A stretch of DNA of 64,000 bases from Pseudomonas sp. ZH-FAD (GTDB lineage: Bacteria > Pseudomonadota > Gammaproteobacteria > Pseudomonadales > Pseudomonadaceae): contig NZ_PGLR01000020.1 in NCBI RefSeq assembly GCF_002803095.1, forward strand, positions 44,488 to 108,487, read 5' to 3'. The notes beneath the pieces were generated by a model. That model did no database searches, was not told the DNA's origin, and saw only the letters and a list, made by a program, of their open reading frames with translations. Positions within the stretch are counted from its first letter, which is position 1. Each line of letters begins with the position of its first letter. The translations under genes were made by a program, and so were the position numbers. This document shows positions 55,976-64,000 of the stretch, in pieces.

Positions 55976-56311
55976 ATGTCCTCCACTGTTCATTCCACCC
56001 ATTACGCCGACAGCCCCGATCTGGCGCTGGCGGCCCTGCGCCATCCGCCCCTGGAACAGGCGCTGGCCGCAGCCTGTGCCGAGCTCTCGGTGCAGCAGGC
56101 CTATCTGGCCGCACTGCGCGATCCGGCCATTGGCCCGCAGCCGCGTCTGCTGCTGGCGGTGGAGGGCGCCAATGTGCAGGTGCAACGCCGGCTGGCGGCA
56201 TTGGTGGCCGAGCTGCTGCCGGATGAGGTCGAGCTGGATCTGATCGAGCTGGCCGACGACAACCTGTCGCGTGCGGTGCGCGAGCGCTGCCAGGCCTTCT
56301 ACAACGCTTGA
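55976..56311 (+). CDS. SseB C-terminal domain-like protein
   Basis: A 111-residue cytoplasmic protein: SPDLALAALRHPPLEQALAA, SVQQAYLAALRDPAIGPQPR, LLLAVEGANVQVQRRLAALV and DLIELADDNLSRAVRERCQA. This pattern resembles the C-terminal domain of SseB (enhanced serine sensitivity protein), as used in small stand-alone members in Pseudomonas. Function unknown. It lies between the iron permease and the YaiI gene. Confidence 0.65.
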   Translation: MSSTVHSTHYADSPDLALAALRHPPLEQALAAACAELSVQQAYLAALRDPAIGPQPRLLLAVEGANVQVQRRLAALVAELLPDEVELDLIELADDNLSRAVRERCQAFYNA

Positions 56312-56372
56312 AGCGCCTCTCTGCCCACGCGGGCTGGCATACTGGCGGCCGATTTCTGCTGGAAGGTGCTGC

Positions 56373-56822
56373 ATGCGTGTCTGGATAGACGCCGACGCCT
56401 GCCCGAGGGCGGCGCGCGATCAAGTGGTCAAGTTCGCCCTCAAACGGGGTTTCGAAGTGGTGCTGGTAGCGGGCCAGGCCGTGGCGCGGCCGAATTTCGC
56501 CTGCGTGAAACTGATCGTGGTGCCCAGCGGACCGGATGCGGCGGACGATCACCTGGTCGAGCATGCCATGCCCGGCGAGCTGGTGATCTGCAGCGACGTA
56601 CCACTGGCCGACCGCCTGGTGAAGAAGGGCGTGGCGGCGCTCGATCCGCGCGGCCGCGAGTTCGACGAACGCAACATGGGCGAGCGCCTGGCGGTACGTA
56701 ACCTGTTCACCGATCTGCGCGAGCAGGGCCAGGTCGGCGGCGGTCAGGCGCCCTATTCGGAGAAGGATCGGCAGGCCTTCGCCAATGCGCTGGATCGGAT
56801 TCTCACGCGTTTGAGTCGTTAG
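56373..56822 (+). CDS. YaiI/YqxD family protein (DUF188)
   Basis: A 149-residue protein of the UPF0178 (YaiI/YqxD) family. It begins MRVWIDADACPRAARDQVVK and contains IVVPSGPDAADDHLVEHAMP, LVICSDVPLADRLVKKGVAA and RGREFDERNMGERLAVRNL. The acidic residues are arranged like a PIN-type nuclease (DADACP and CSDVPLAD), so nuclease activity is possible, but no function is proven. The ATG after GGAAGG was taken. Confidence 0.88.
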   Translation: MRVWIDADACPRAARDQVVKFALKRGFEVVLVAGQAVARPNFACVKLIVVPSGPDAADDHLVEHAMPGELVICSDVPLADRLVKKGVAALDPRGREFDERNMGERLAVRNLFTDLREQGQVGGGQAPYSEKDRQAFANALDRILTRLSR

Positions 56823-56825
56823 CTG

Positions 56826-56899
56826 CCCCGGATTGCATCCGGGCTACAGGGCGTATGGCAAACCCATTTTCAGCGTTGTAACCCGGATGAAATCCGGGG
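56826..56899. repeat. REP-like inverted pair, family B
   Basis: CCCCGGATTGCATCCGGGC (56826-56844, continuing TAC) and an opposing GTAACCCGGATGAAATCCGG (56878-56897) flank a 31-base spacer. It begins four bases after the YaiI stop and matches the pair at 15226-15287. Confidence 0.8.
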
Positions 56900-56912
56900 A
56901 GGGCGGACTCCG

Positions 56913-56975
56913 TCAGCCACACAGATAGGTACCGATGCCCACCGCCACCAGCACACCCTCGTCGTTATACAGCGC
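56913..56975 (-). pseudogene. Duplicate fragment of the 3' end of the thioesterase gene
   Basis: On the minus strand this codes ALYNDEGVLVAVGIGTYLCG and a TGA stop. The intact thioesterase ends LHNDEGVLVAVGTGTYLCG, 226 bp away in the same orientation. Nucleotides upstream of this piece do not match the gene, so it is a short copied end. DNA differences in many third positions show it is not recent. Not translated in any useful way. Confidence 0.8.
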
Positions 56976-57138
56976 GTAGGGCGTACTCGCGAAGCAGTAC
57001 GCCGGTGATGAGCGTGCTGGGCGTGGATCGTTGTACTAGGCCCGGCATGGATTGGCGGACAGTTCGCCGGCGCTCCTGAGTCCGCCCTGCGAGCGGCGTC
57101 AATCGCGGCTAAAGCCCCTCCCACAATTTGCGCTATGG
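56976..57138. other. Non-coding stretch between the fragment and the thioesterase
   Basis: About 160 bp holding no coding signal. It contains short GC-rich inverted pieces (GTCCGCC, GGCGGAC at 57053-57059 and 57080-57087) and GCGGCTAAAGCCCCTCCCAC (57107-57126), a half palindrome similar to common Pseudomonas repeats. Confidence 0.5.
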
Positions 57139-57606
57139 CTACCCACACAGATAGGTGCCAGTGCCAACGGCTACCAGTACACCCTCGTCGTTGTGCAGCT
57201 CCATTCGAATCACCGCCACCTTGTTGCCGGCGCGCAGTGGCGTGGCCGTGGCAGTGAAGCGCTGGCCGCGGCCTGGACGCAGGTAGTCGATGCGCAGGTC
57301 GATGGTGCCGAGCTTGGACAGCTTGCTCATGCGTTCGGCTGGCGGCAGGTGCTGGTGGTTGGCGAAGGCGCCGATCAGCGCCATGGCGCCGCCACAGACG
57401 TCGAGCAGCGAGGAAATCACCCCGCCGTGAAGGATGCCGTGGACGAAGTTGCCGATCAGTTCGGGCTTCATCGGCAGGTGCATGGTCACCCGTTCGGGGC
57501 TTAGCTCATCGAGCTCGATGCCGAGCACCTGATTGAAGGGAATGCGCTGGAAGAAACTGGCCACCGCCTGCTGCAGGTCGGGGCTGAGGACGAAGGGCTG
57601 TGGCAT
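57139..57606 (-). CDS. Hotdog-fold thioesterase (PaaI/YiiD-like)
   Basis: A 155-residue hotdog-fold protein. FQRIPFNQVLGIELDELSPE opens the domain and NFVHGILHGGVISSLLDVCG provides the catalytic HGG turn with an Asp in LLDVCGG; later parts are LGTIDLRIDYLRPGRGQRFT and the C-terminal VLVAVGTGTYLCG. PaaI-type thioesterases hydrolyse acyl-CoA; the natural substrate is unknown. The second ATG in the frame was chosen because the upstream part is repeat DNA. A worn copy of its end lies downstream. Confidence 0.88.
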   Translation of the reverse strand: MPQPFVLSPDLQQAVASFFQRIPFNQVLGIELDELSPERVTMHLPMKPELIGNFVHGILHGGVISSLLDVCGGAMALIGAFANHQHLPPAERMSKLSKLGTIDLRIDYLRPGRGQRFTATATPLRAGNKVAVIRMELHNDEGVLVAVGTGTYLCG

Positions 57607-57920
57607 GGCAGGGGCTCCGGGAATCTGACCGCCACGCTGCCGCAGGCTGGCCGGTTTGGCCAGCGGCGCGGCGGGAGTGTCGTGAGCATTGGCCGGATCG
57701 GCCTGACTCCTGTGGGAGGATTCGGGTGCGTTCCGCTTCAGCTTCAGTATCGATGAGCGTGGGCTGAAGCCCACCCTACAAAGTTCAAGACTCCAGCCCG
57801 TAGGGTGGGCTTCAGCCCACCAATGGCAATCAAGGTGGGCTAAAACGGAACGCCGCCCAACCCTCCCCACGGGACCCCAGCGTCAATTCAGGCGCAACGC
57901 CACATGCCGACGCCTGAAAA
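57607..57920. other. Intergenic region with family C repeats
   Basis: About 314 bp with no gene. It holds the family C inverted pair and elsewhere is GC-rich, with no promoter that can be assigned. Confidence 0.5.
57759..57821. repeat. Inverted pair, family C
   Basis: GTGGGCTGAAGCCCACCCTAC (57759-57779) and an opposing copy starting GTAGGGTGGGCTTCAGCCC (57800-57821) are separated by a 20-base spacer. Identical in sequence to the pair at 11118-11240. Confidence 0.85.
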
Positions 57921-58580
57921 TCAGTGGTGCGCCAGCTCCAGCACGCGGTCGACCATCTTGTTGATGCCCGACGCTGCCTCGGCGATGGACTGGGCGAGCA
58001 TGTAGGCTGGCGTGCTCACCAGCTTGCGCTGGCTGTCTTCGATGATGTCGCTGACCTCGCACTCATGGTGCTCGGCGCCCATCTGGGTCATGGCGGCGGC
58101 GGTGTCGTGATCGTTGCCGATGGTGCAGACCACGCCGGCGCCGAAGATCTTCGCCGCCAGTGCCGGGGCGATGCACATCAGACCGACCGGCTTGCCGGCA
58201 TCGACGAAGGCCTTGCAGGCGGCCAGTACGTCCGGTTGTACGGTACAGCCCGCGCCACTGGTGGCGAAGTCGGAGAGGTTCTTCGCCACGCCGAAGCCGC
58301 CCGGCAGGATCAGTGCGTCGAACTCGGCCACATGCAGCTCTTTCACGTCCTTGATCTTGCCGCGGGCAATGCGCGCCGACTCCACCAGGACGTTGCGCGT
58401 CTCGTCCATCTCGTCGCCGCTGTAGTGATCGACCACGTGCAGTTGAGGCACGTTGGGGGCGAAGCACTGCACCTCGGCGCCACGCTGGTCGAGGCGCAGC
58501 AGGGTGATCACGCTTTCATGGATCTCGGCGCCATCGTAGACGCCACAGCCGGACAGAATCACTGCCACTTTCTTGCTCAT
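57921..58580 (-). CDS. elbB: Isoprenoid biosynthesis glyoxalase ElbB
   Basis: A 219-residue DJ-1/PfpI-fold protein. It starts MSKKVAVILSGCGVYDGAEI and includes VPQLHVVDHYSGDEMDETRN, DALILPGGFGVAKNLSDFAT and the nucleophile elbow VGLMCIAPALAAKIFG with its conserved cysteine. ElbB (also SCRP27A, YhbL) enhances lycopene production when expressed in E. coli and shows glyoxalase activity in vitro. The true role in Pseudomonas is open. Confidence 0.92.
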   Translation of the reverse strand: MSKKVAVILSGCGVYDGAEIHESVITLLRLDQRGAEVQCFAPNVPQLHVVDHYSGDEMDETRNVLVESARIARGKIKDVKELHVAEFDALILPGGFGVAKNLSDFATSGAGCTVQPDVLAACKAFVDAGKPVGLMCIAPALAAKIFGAGVVCTIGNDHDTAAAMTQMGAEHHECEVSDIIEDSQRKLVSTPAYMLAQSIAEAASGINKMVDRVLELAHH

Positions 58581-58755
58581 GCTCGACTCCTGATGAGGAA
58601 AGACGCGACCGTGAAGCGGGCGCGGGTACTACCAATTCGTGGGTTGTCGCCAAATGCCACTCGGACTGTCATTTGCCGCCGCGAAGCCTGGCGAAGCTGC
58701 GCATAGGATGAATAACAGCTCATTCCCGACACAAGTACAACGATACGGCGCAGTC

Positions 58756-60015
58756 ATGAATTATGTTCTCTACGCAGTGCCCTTCTTTTTCCTGCTGATC
58801 GGCCTGGAATTGCTCGCTGACCGCTGGCGCGGCATGCGTACCTATCGCCTGGCTGATGCCCTTAACAGTCTAAGTGCCGGCGTATTGTCCCAGGCCACCG
58901 GGATTCTCACCAAGGTGGTCGGCCTGCTGACCTACGCCTTCGCCTGGGAGCATTTGGCGCTGTTCGAATTTTCCGAAAGCAGTCTCTGGGTGTGGCTCTT
59001 CGCCTTCGTCTTCTACGATTTCTGCTACTACTGGAACCACCGCCTGGGCCATGAGCGCAACGTGCTCTGGGCCGCGCATGCGGTGCACCACCAGAGCGAG
59101 GACTACAACCTCTCCACCGCGTTACGGCAAACCAGCACCGGTTTCATCTTCGGCTGGATCTTCTACTTGCCGATGGCGCTGGTCGGCGTGCCGCCGCTGG
59201 TCTTCCTCAGCGTTGCCGCCCTGAACCTGCTGTATCAGTTCTGGGTGCATACCCGGCATATCCCCAAGCTGGGCTGGTTCGAGTGGCTGTTCATCACCCC
59301 GTCCAACCACCGCGTGCACCATGCACAGAATCCTATCTACATGGATCGCAATTACGGCGGTGTGTTCATTGTCTGGGATCGAATTTTTGGCACCTTCCAG
59401 GAGGAGCTCGACGAAGAGCCGGTGGTCTTCGGCGTGACCGTGCCGCTGGCAAGCTGGAACCCGCTGTGGGCCAACCTGCAGGTTTACGCCGGGCTGTGGA
59501 ACGATGCCAGACGCGCCGGCGCCTGGTGGGACCGCCTGCGCATCTGGTTCATGCCCACCGGTTGGCGCCCGGCCGACGTCGCGGCGCGTTATCCACAGGC
59601 CAAGGCGGACCTGAGCCACTTCCGCAAGTTCGAGGTACCGCTGGGGCGTGGCGCGCAGGTCTACGCGCTACTGCAGTTCGTCTGCTATCTGCTGGCCGGC
59701 GTGTGGCTGCTGGCGCAGGGAGATTCACTGGCGATAGGCGCAGTGCTGCTGGCGTGCCTGTGGATGGCTCTGGGCCTGTGCAGTATCGGCATGTGGCTGG
59801 AGAATCGCAGCAATGCCTGGCGCCTGGAGTGCCTGCGCCTGGCGATCAATCTGCCGGCATTCTGGCTGGCCGGTGAACTCGGCATGCTGACGTTGGATGC
59901 CTGCGCCTGGGCCTGGCTGATCGCCTACAGCCTGGTCAGCATGCTTGGATTGTGGCTGGTGCCGCGCGTATGGCGGACTCAGGAGCGAAGCGAACAGTCC
60001 GCCATTGGTGCATGA
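58756..60015 (+). CDS. Sterol desaturase/fatty acid hydroxylase family membrane protein
   Basis: A 419-residue inner-membrane enzyme with about eight helices. The non-haem di-iron histidine boxes are HRLGHE (about residue 95), HAVHHQSEDYN (about 108), and HRVHHAQNP (about 186) with a further HTRH between. The fatty acid hydroxylase superfamily includes sterol, sphingolipid and carotenoid hydroxylases; the substrate here is unknown. Only a weak ribosome site is seen before either of two possible starts (58708 or 58756); the later fits the first helix better. The last ~100 residues are additional helices beyond the catalytic core. Confidence 0.87.
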   Translation: MNYVLYAVPFFFLLIGLELLADRWRGMRTYRLADALNSLSAGVLSQATGILTKVVGLLTYAFAWEHLALFEFSESSLWVWLFAFVFYDFCYYWNHRLGHERNVLWAAHAVHHQSEDYNLSTALRQTSTGFIFGWIFYLPMALVGVPPLVFLSVAALNLLYQFWVHTRHIPKLGWFEWLFITPSNHRVHHAQNPIYMDRNYGGVFIVWDRIFGTFQEELDEEPVVFGVTVPLASWNPLWANLQVYAGLWNDARRAGAWWDRLRIWFMPTGWRPADVAARYPQAKADLSHFRKFEVPLGRGAQVYALLQFVCYLLAGVWLLAQGDSLAIGAVLLACLWMALGLCSIGMWLENRSNAWRLECLRLAINLPAFWLAGELGMLTLDACAWAWLIAYSLVSMLGLWLVPRVWRTQERSEQSAIGA

Positions 60016-60096
60016 CCTGATATCCACATGAGTCGTGAAGCTGCAGCGGCGTACTGCCTGCGGCGAGTACGCCCTACGCGCTGGCTGGCGCGTGGC

Positions 60097-60651
60097 TCAG
60101 CCGCGCCGGCGCTGACGCCACCGGTATAGCCAGGCGAGAGAAAGCAGCAGCACCACGGCCGCGAGCAGGATGACCTGGTAGTTGCGCAGTTCTTCAAGAA
60201 GGCCGCTCATGGCGTTGCCTAGGCTGTAGGCCAGCAAGCTGATGCCGCCGGCCCAGACACCGGCACCGATGGCGTCGAGCAGCAGGTAGCGGCGCCAGGA
60301 ATAGCCGGACAGGCCGATGGTCAGCGGCATCACCGTGCGCAGGCCGTAGAGAAAGCGAAAGCACAGCACCCATAGATCCGGGTAACGCTTGATCAGCGCG
60401 CTGGCGCGATCACCTAGCGGTTGCCAGCGCGGTTTGCGTTCTAGCAACGCGCGGCCGTGACGGCGGCCCAGGTAGTACCACAGCTGATCGCTGGCGAAGG
60501 TGCCGAGAAACGCGCACAGCGCCACCCATTCGATCTCCAGCACGTTGCGCACGGCCATGTAGGCGGCCAGCAGTAGGGATACTTCACCTTCGAGGAAGGT
60601 GCCGAGTACCAATGCTGGATAGCCGAACTGGCGGATCAGGTCTTGGAGCAT
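60097..60651 (-). CDS. DedA-family membrane protein
   Basis: A 184-residue protein with four to five transmembrane helices. Family marks are FLEGEVSLLLAAYMAVRNVL near the N-terminus, the FLGTFASDQLWYYLGRRHGR region and CFRFLYGLRTVMPLTIGLSG with the conserved arginine pair. DedA/SNARE-associated (VTT-domain) proteins act in lipid carrier recycling or membrane homeostasis. Convergent with the hydroxylase gene; divergent from hemB. Confidence 0.92.
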   Translation of the reverse strand: MLQDLIRQFGYPALVLGTFLEGEVSLLLAAYMAVRNVLEIEWVALCAFLGTFASDQLWYYLGRRHGRALLERKPRWQPLGDRASALIKRYPDLWVLCFRFLYGLRTVMPLTIGLSGYSWRRYLLLDAIGAGVWAGGISLLAYSLGNAMSGLLEELRNYQVILLAAVVLLLSLAWLYRWRQRRRG

Positions 60652-60667
60652 ACCGTGCGCCCGATGA

Positions 60668-61858
<1,191 letters not shown>

Positions 61859-61877
61859 TGCCCTCAGGAACTCAGCG

Positions 61878-64000
61878 ATGAACAGCGAAGGACTCAACAG
61901 CGAAGTGCTCGACAACAACCCGCCTCAGGCCGAGGTGGTCGCCGAGATGCCCGTGGTGGAAACCCCACCGCCGGCTCCGATTCCCAGCCTGGATGACAGC
62001 AGCCTGTACATCCACCGTGAACTGTCGCAGCTGCAGTTCAATATCCGGGTGCTGGAGCAGGCGCTGGACGAGTCCTATCCCTTGCTCGAACGCCTGAAGT
62101 TCCTGCTGATCTTCTCCAGCAACCTCGACGAGTTCTTCGAGATCCGCGTCGCCGGGTTGAAGAAGCAGATCAACTTCGCGCGTGAACAGGCCGGCGCGGA
62201 TGGCCTGCAGCCGCACCAGGCACTGGCGCGCATCAGCGAGCTGGTACACGAGCAGGTCGAGCGGCAGTACGCCATCCTCAACGACACCCTGTTCCCGGCG
62301 CTGGCCAAGCACAACATCACCTTCATTCGCCGGCGGTTCTGGACCACCAAGCTCAAGGCCTGGGTGCGCCGTTACTTCCGCGACGAGATCGCGCCGATCA
62401 TCACCCCCATCGGCCTCGACCCGACGCACCCCTTCCCGCTGCTGGTGAACAAGAGCCTGAACTTCATCGTCGAGCTGGAAGGCGTCGATGCCTTCGGTCG
62501 CGATTCCGGTCTGGCCATCATCCCGGCGCCGCGCCTGCTGCCGCGCATCATCAAGGTGCCGGAGGACGTTGGTGGCCCTGGCGACAACTACGTGTTCCTG
62601 TCGTCGATGATCCACGCTCACGCCGATGATCTGTTCCAGGGCATGAAGGTCAAGGGCTGCTACCAGTTCCGCCTGACCCGCAACGCCGACCTGTCGGTGG
62701 ACACCGAGGACGTCGAGGACCTGGCGCGTGCCCTGCGTGGCGAGCTGTTCAGCCGTCGTTATGGCGATGCGGTGCGCCTGGAAGTGGTCGACACCTGCCC
62801 GAAACACCTGCGCGATTATCTGCTCAAGCAATTCGGCCTGACTGAGGGCGAGCTGTACCAGGTCAACGGCCCGGTCAACCTGACCCGCCTGTTCAGCATT
62901 ACTGGCCTGGATAACCACTCGGACCTGCAGTACGCGCCGTTCACTCCGGTGATCCCCAAGCTGCTGCAGAACGCCGAGAACATCTTCAGCGTGGTCAGCA
63001 AGCAGGACATCCTCCTGCTGCATCCCTTCGAGTCCTTCACCCCGGTAGTGGACCTGCTGCGCCAGGCGGCGAAGGACCCTCACGTGCTGGCGATCAAGCA
63101 GACCCTGTATCGTTCTGGCGCCAACTCGGAGATCGTCGACGCCCTGGTGGAAGCAGCGCGTAACGGCAAGGAAGTCACGGCGGTGATCGAGCTGCGTGCG
63201 CGCTTCGACGAAGAATCCAACCTGGCCCTGGCCAGCCGTCTGCAGGCCGCCGGTGCAGTGGTGATCTACGGTGTGGTCGGCTTCAAGACCCACGCCAAGA
63301 TGATGCTGATCCTGCGCCGCGAGAACGGCGAAATCGTTCGCTACGCGCACCTTGGCACCGGCAACTACCACGCTGGCAACGCCAAGCTGTATACCGACTA
63401 CAGCCTGCTCACCGCCGACGTGGCCCTGGGCGAGGACGTGTCCAAGCTGTTCAGCCAGCTGATTGGCATGGGCAAGACCCTGCGCATGAAGAAGCTGCTG
63501 CATGCACCCTTCACCTTGAAGAAGACCCTGCTCGACCTGATCGCCAAGGAAACCACTGCGGCGGCCGAGGGCAAGCCGGCACACATCATCGCCAAGTTCA
63601 ACTCGCTGACCGACCCCAAGGTCATCCGCGCGCTATACAAGGCCAGCCAGACCGGGGTGAAGATCGACCTGGTGGTGCGTGGGATGTGCTGCCTGCGACC
63701 GGGTATTGCCGGGGTCTCGCACAACATCCAGGTGCGCTCGATCATCGGTCGCTTCCTCGAGCACACGCGGGTGTTCTACTTCCTCAATGGCGGTGACGAG
63801 CAGATTTACCTGTCCAGCGCCGACTGGATGGAGCGCAACCTCGACAAGCGCGTGGAAACCTGCTTCCCGGTGGAGGGCAAGAAGCTCATCACCCGGGTCA
63901 AGAAGGAGCTGGAAAGCTACCTGACCGACAACACCCAGGCCTGGGTGCTGCAGTCCGACGGCCGCTACCTGCGCCAGCAGCCCACCGGCAACCAGAATCC
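61878..64000 (+). CDS. ppk: Polyphosphate kinase 1 (3' end outside window)
   Basis: About 707 residues are present; the family is about 690-740 residues long, so roughly the last 30 are lost at the edge. A Pro-rich N-terminal tail is followed by the PPK N domain ([40 protein letters not shown]), the middle domain and the two phospholipase D-like C domains. The autophosphorylated histidine is His472 ([11 protein letters not shown]) and the second conserved histidine is His629 ([10 protein letters not shown]), with [20 protein letters not shown] between domains. The enzyme polymerises ATP gamma-phosphate to polyphosphate. The ATG is the first in-frame start after hemB; the operon may be phosphate-regulated. 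Confidence 0.95.
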   Translation, partial: MNSEGLNSEVLDNNPPQAEVVAEMPVVETPPPAPIPSLDDSSLYIHRELSQLQFNIRVLEQALDESYPLLERLKFLLIFSSNLDEFFEIRVAGLKKQINFAREQAGADGLQPHQALARISELVHEQVERQYAILNDTLFPALAKHNITFIRRRFWTTKLKAWVRRYFRDEIAPIITPIGLDPTHPFPLLVNKSLNFIVELEGVDAFGRDSGLAIIPAPRLLPRIIKVPEDVGGPGDNYVFLSSMIHAHADDLFQGMKVKGCYQFRLTRNADLSVDTEDVEDLARALRGELFSRRYGDAVRLEVVDTCPKHLRDYLLKQFGLTEGELYQVNGPVNLTRLFSITGLDNHSDLQYAPFTPVIPKLLQNAENIFSVVSKQDILLLHPFESFTPVVDLLRQAAKDPHVLAIKQTLYRSGANSEIVDALVEAARNGKEVTAVIELRARFDEESNLALASRLQAAGAVVIYGVVGFKTHAKMMLILRRENGEIVRYAHLGTGNYHAGNAKLYTDYSLLTADVALGEDVSKLFSQLIGMGKTLRMKKLLHAPFTLKKTLLDLIAKETTAAAEGKPAHIIAKFNSLTDPKVIRALYKASQTGVKIDLVVRGMCCLRPGIAGVSHNIQVRSIIGRFLEHTRVFYFLNGGDEQIYLSSADWMERNLDKRVETCFPVEGKKLITRVKKELESYLTDNTQAWVLQSDGRYLRQQPTGNQN

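Noticed and set aside
61872..63584. Long open frame of 570 codons on the minus strand opposite ppk
   Set aside because: It is a GC-driven shadow of the real gene; it has no family motifs and low-complexity composition, while ppk on the plus strand has all expected motifs.

Overview
The window is a stretch of Pseudomonas chromosome, about 64 kb, GC-rich and with almost no free space between genes. The gene order dadR-dadA-ridA-dadX-pauR-cyc, xpt-rep-proE, glnK-amt-yjbQ-sutA, xerC-DUF484-dapF-lysA-lppL, cyaY-rnk-cyaA, argH-algZ-algR-hemC-hemD-hemX-hemY-dsbB-algQ-algP and hemB-ppk follows, from memory, the order near the end of the numbered P. aeruginosa chromosome (about PA5309 down to PA5242). 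The species cannot be fixed from the sequence alone; a member of the P. mendocina/oleovorans side of the genus is a guess. No rRNA, tRNA, prophage, insertion sequence or CRISPR array was seen.

Layout. 1-2.5 kb: start of a MocR-type regulator facing a small DUF1127 gene, a gamma-glutamylputrescine oxidase-like enzyme and a cysteine-cluster protein. 2.7-7.5 kb: D-alanine catabolism (dadR, dadA, RidA, dadX), a PauR-like polyamine regulator and cytochrome c5. 7.6-15.2 kb: a large CoA-transferase/hydrolase, xanthine salvage (xpt), UPF0158, Rep helicase and a GGDEF-EAL protein. 15.3-21.8 kb: MATE exporter and divergent LysR regulator, a chemoreceptor, comM, ubiK. 21.8-25.1 kb: nitrogen signalling and ammonium uptake (glnK, amt) with a recognisable NtrC/sigma-54 control region, yjbQ and sutA. 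25.3-29.9 kb: a minus-strand operon joining lysine/diaminopimelate synthesis to xerC. 30-36 kb: AraC regulator, frataxin (cyaY), rnk, a lipase-like protein and adenylate cyclase. 36-40.5 kb: accessory minus-strand genes including a secreted GH114 glycosidase, ending at argH. 40.7-50 kb: the alginate/haem block (algZ-algR, hemC-hemD-hemX-hemY, dsbB, algQ, FKBP, algP). 50-60.7 kb: ABC-F ATPase, small MscS, LysE-type exporter, cytochrome c-FTR1 iron permease, small conserved genes, thioesterase, elbB, a fatty acid hydroxylase-like membrane protein and DedA. 60.8-64 kb: hemB and ppk, the latter cut by the window edge.

How the parts connect. Haem synthesis appears twice (hemC/D/X/Y and hemB), with users such as cytochrome c5 and the cytochrome-FTR1 fusion. 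Nutrient status is represented by glnK/amt (nitrogen), hemB-ppk behind a Pho-box-like array (phosphate) and cyaA (cAMP). Envelope and exopolysaccharide control is represented by algZ/algR/algQ/algP, proE and GH114.

The window is mostly ordinary core genome. No new multi-gene system was found. The most interesting local signals are a decayed start of the usual amtB next to an amt of a different type, three in-register Pho-like repeats at the correct distance from a -10 box before hemB-ppk, a partial duplicate of a thioesterase 3' end, evenly spaced operator-like repeats between the MocR and DUF1127 genes, a terminator-like hairpin in the rnk leader, and four families of short palindromic repeats.
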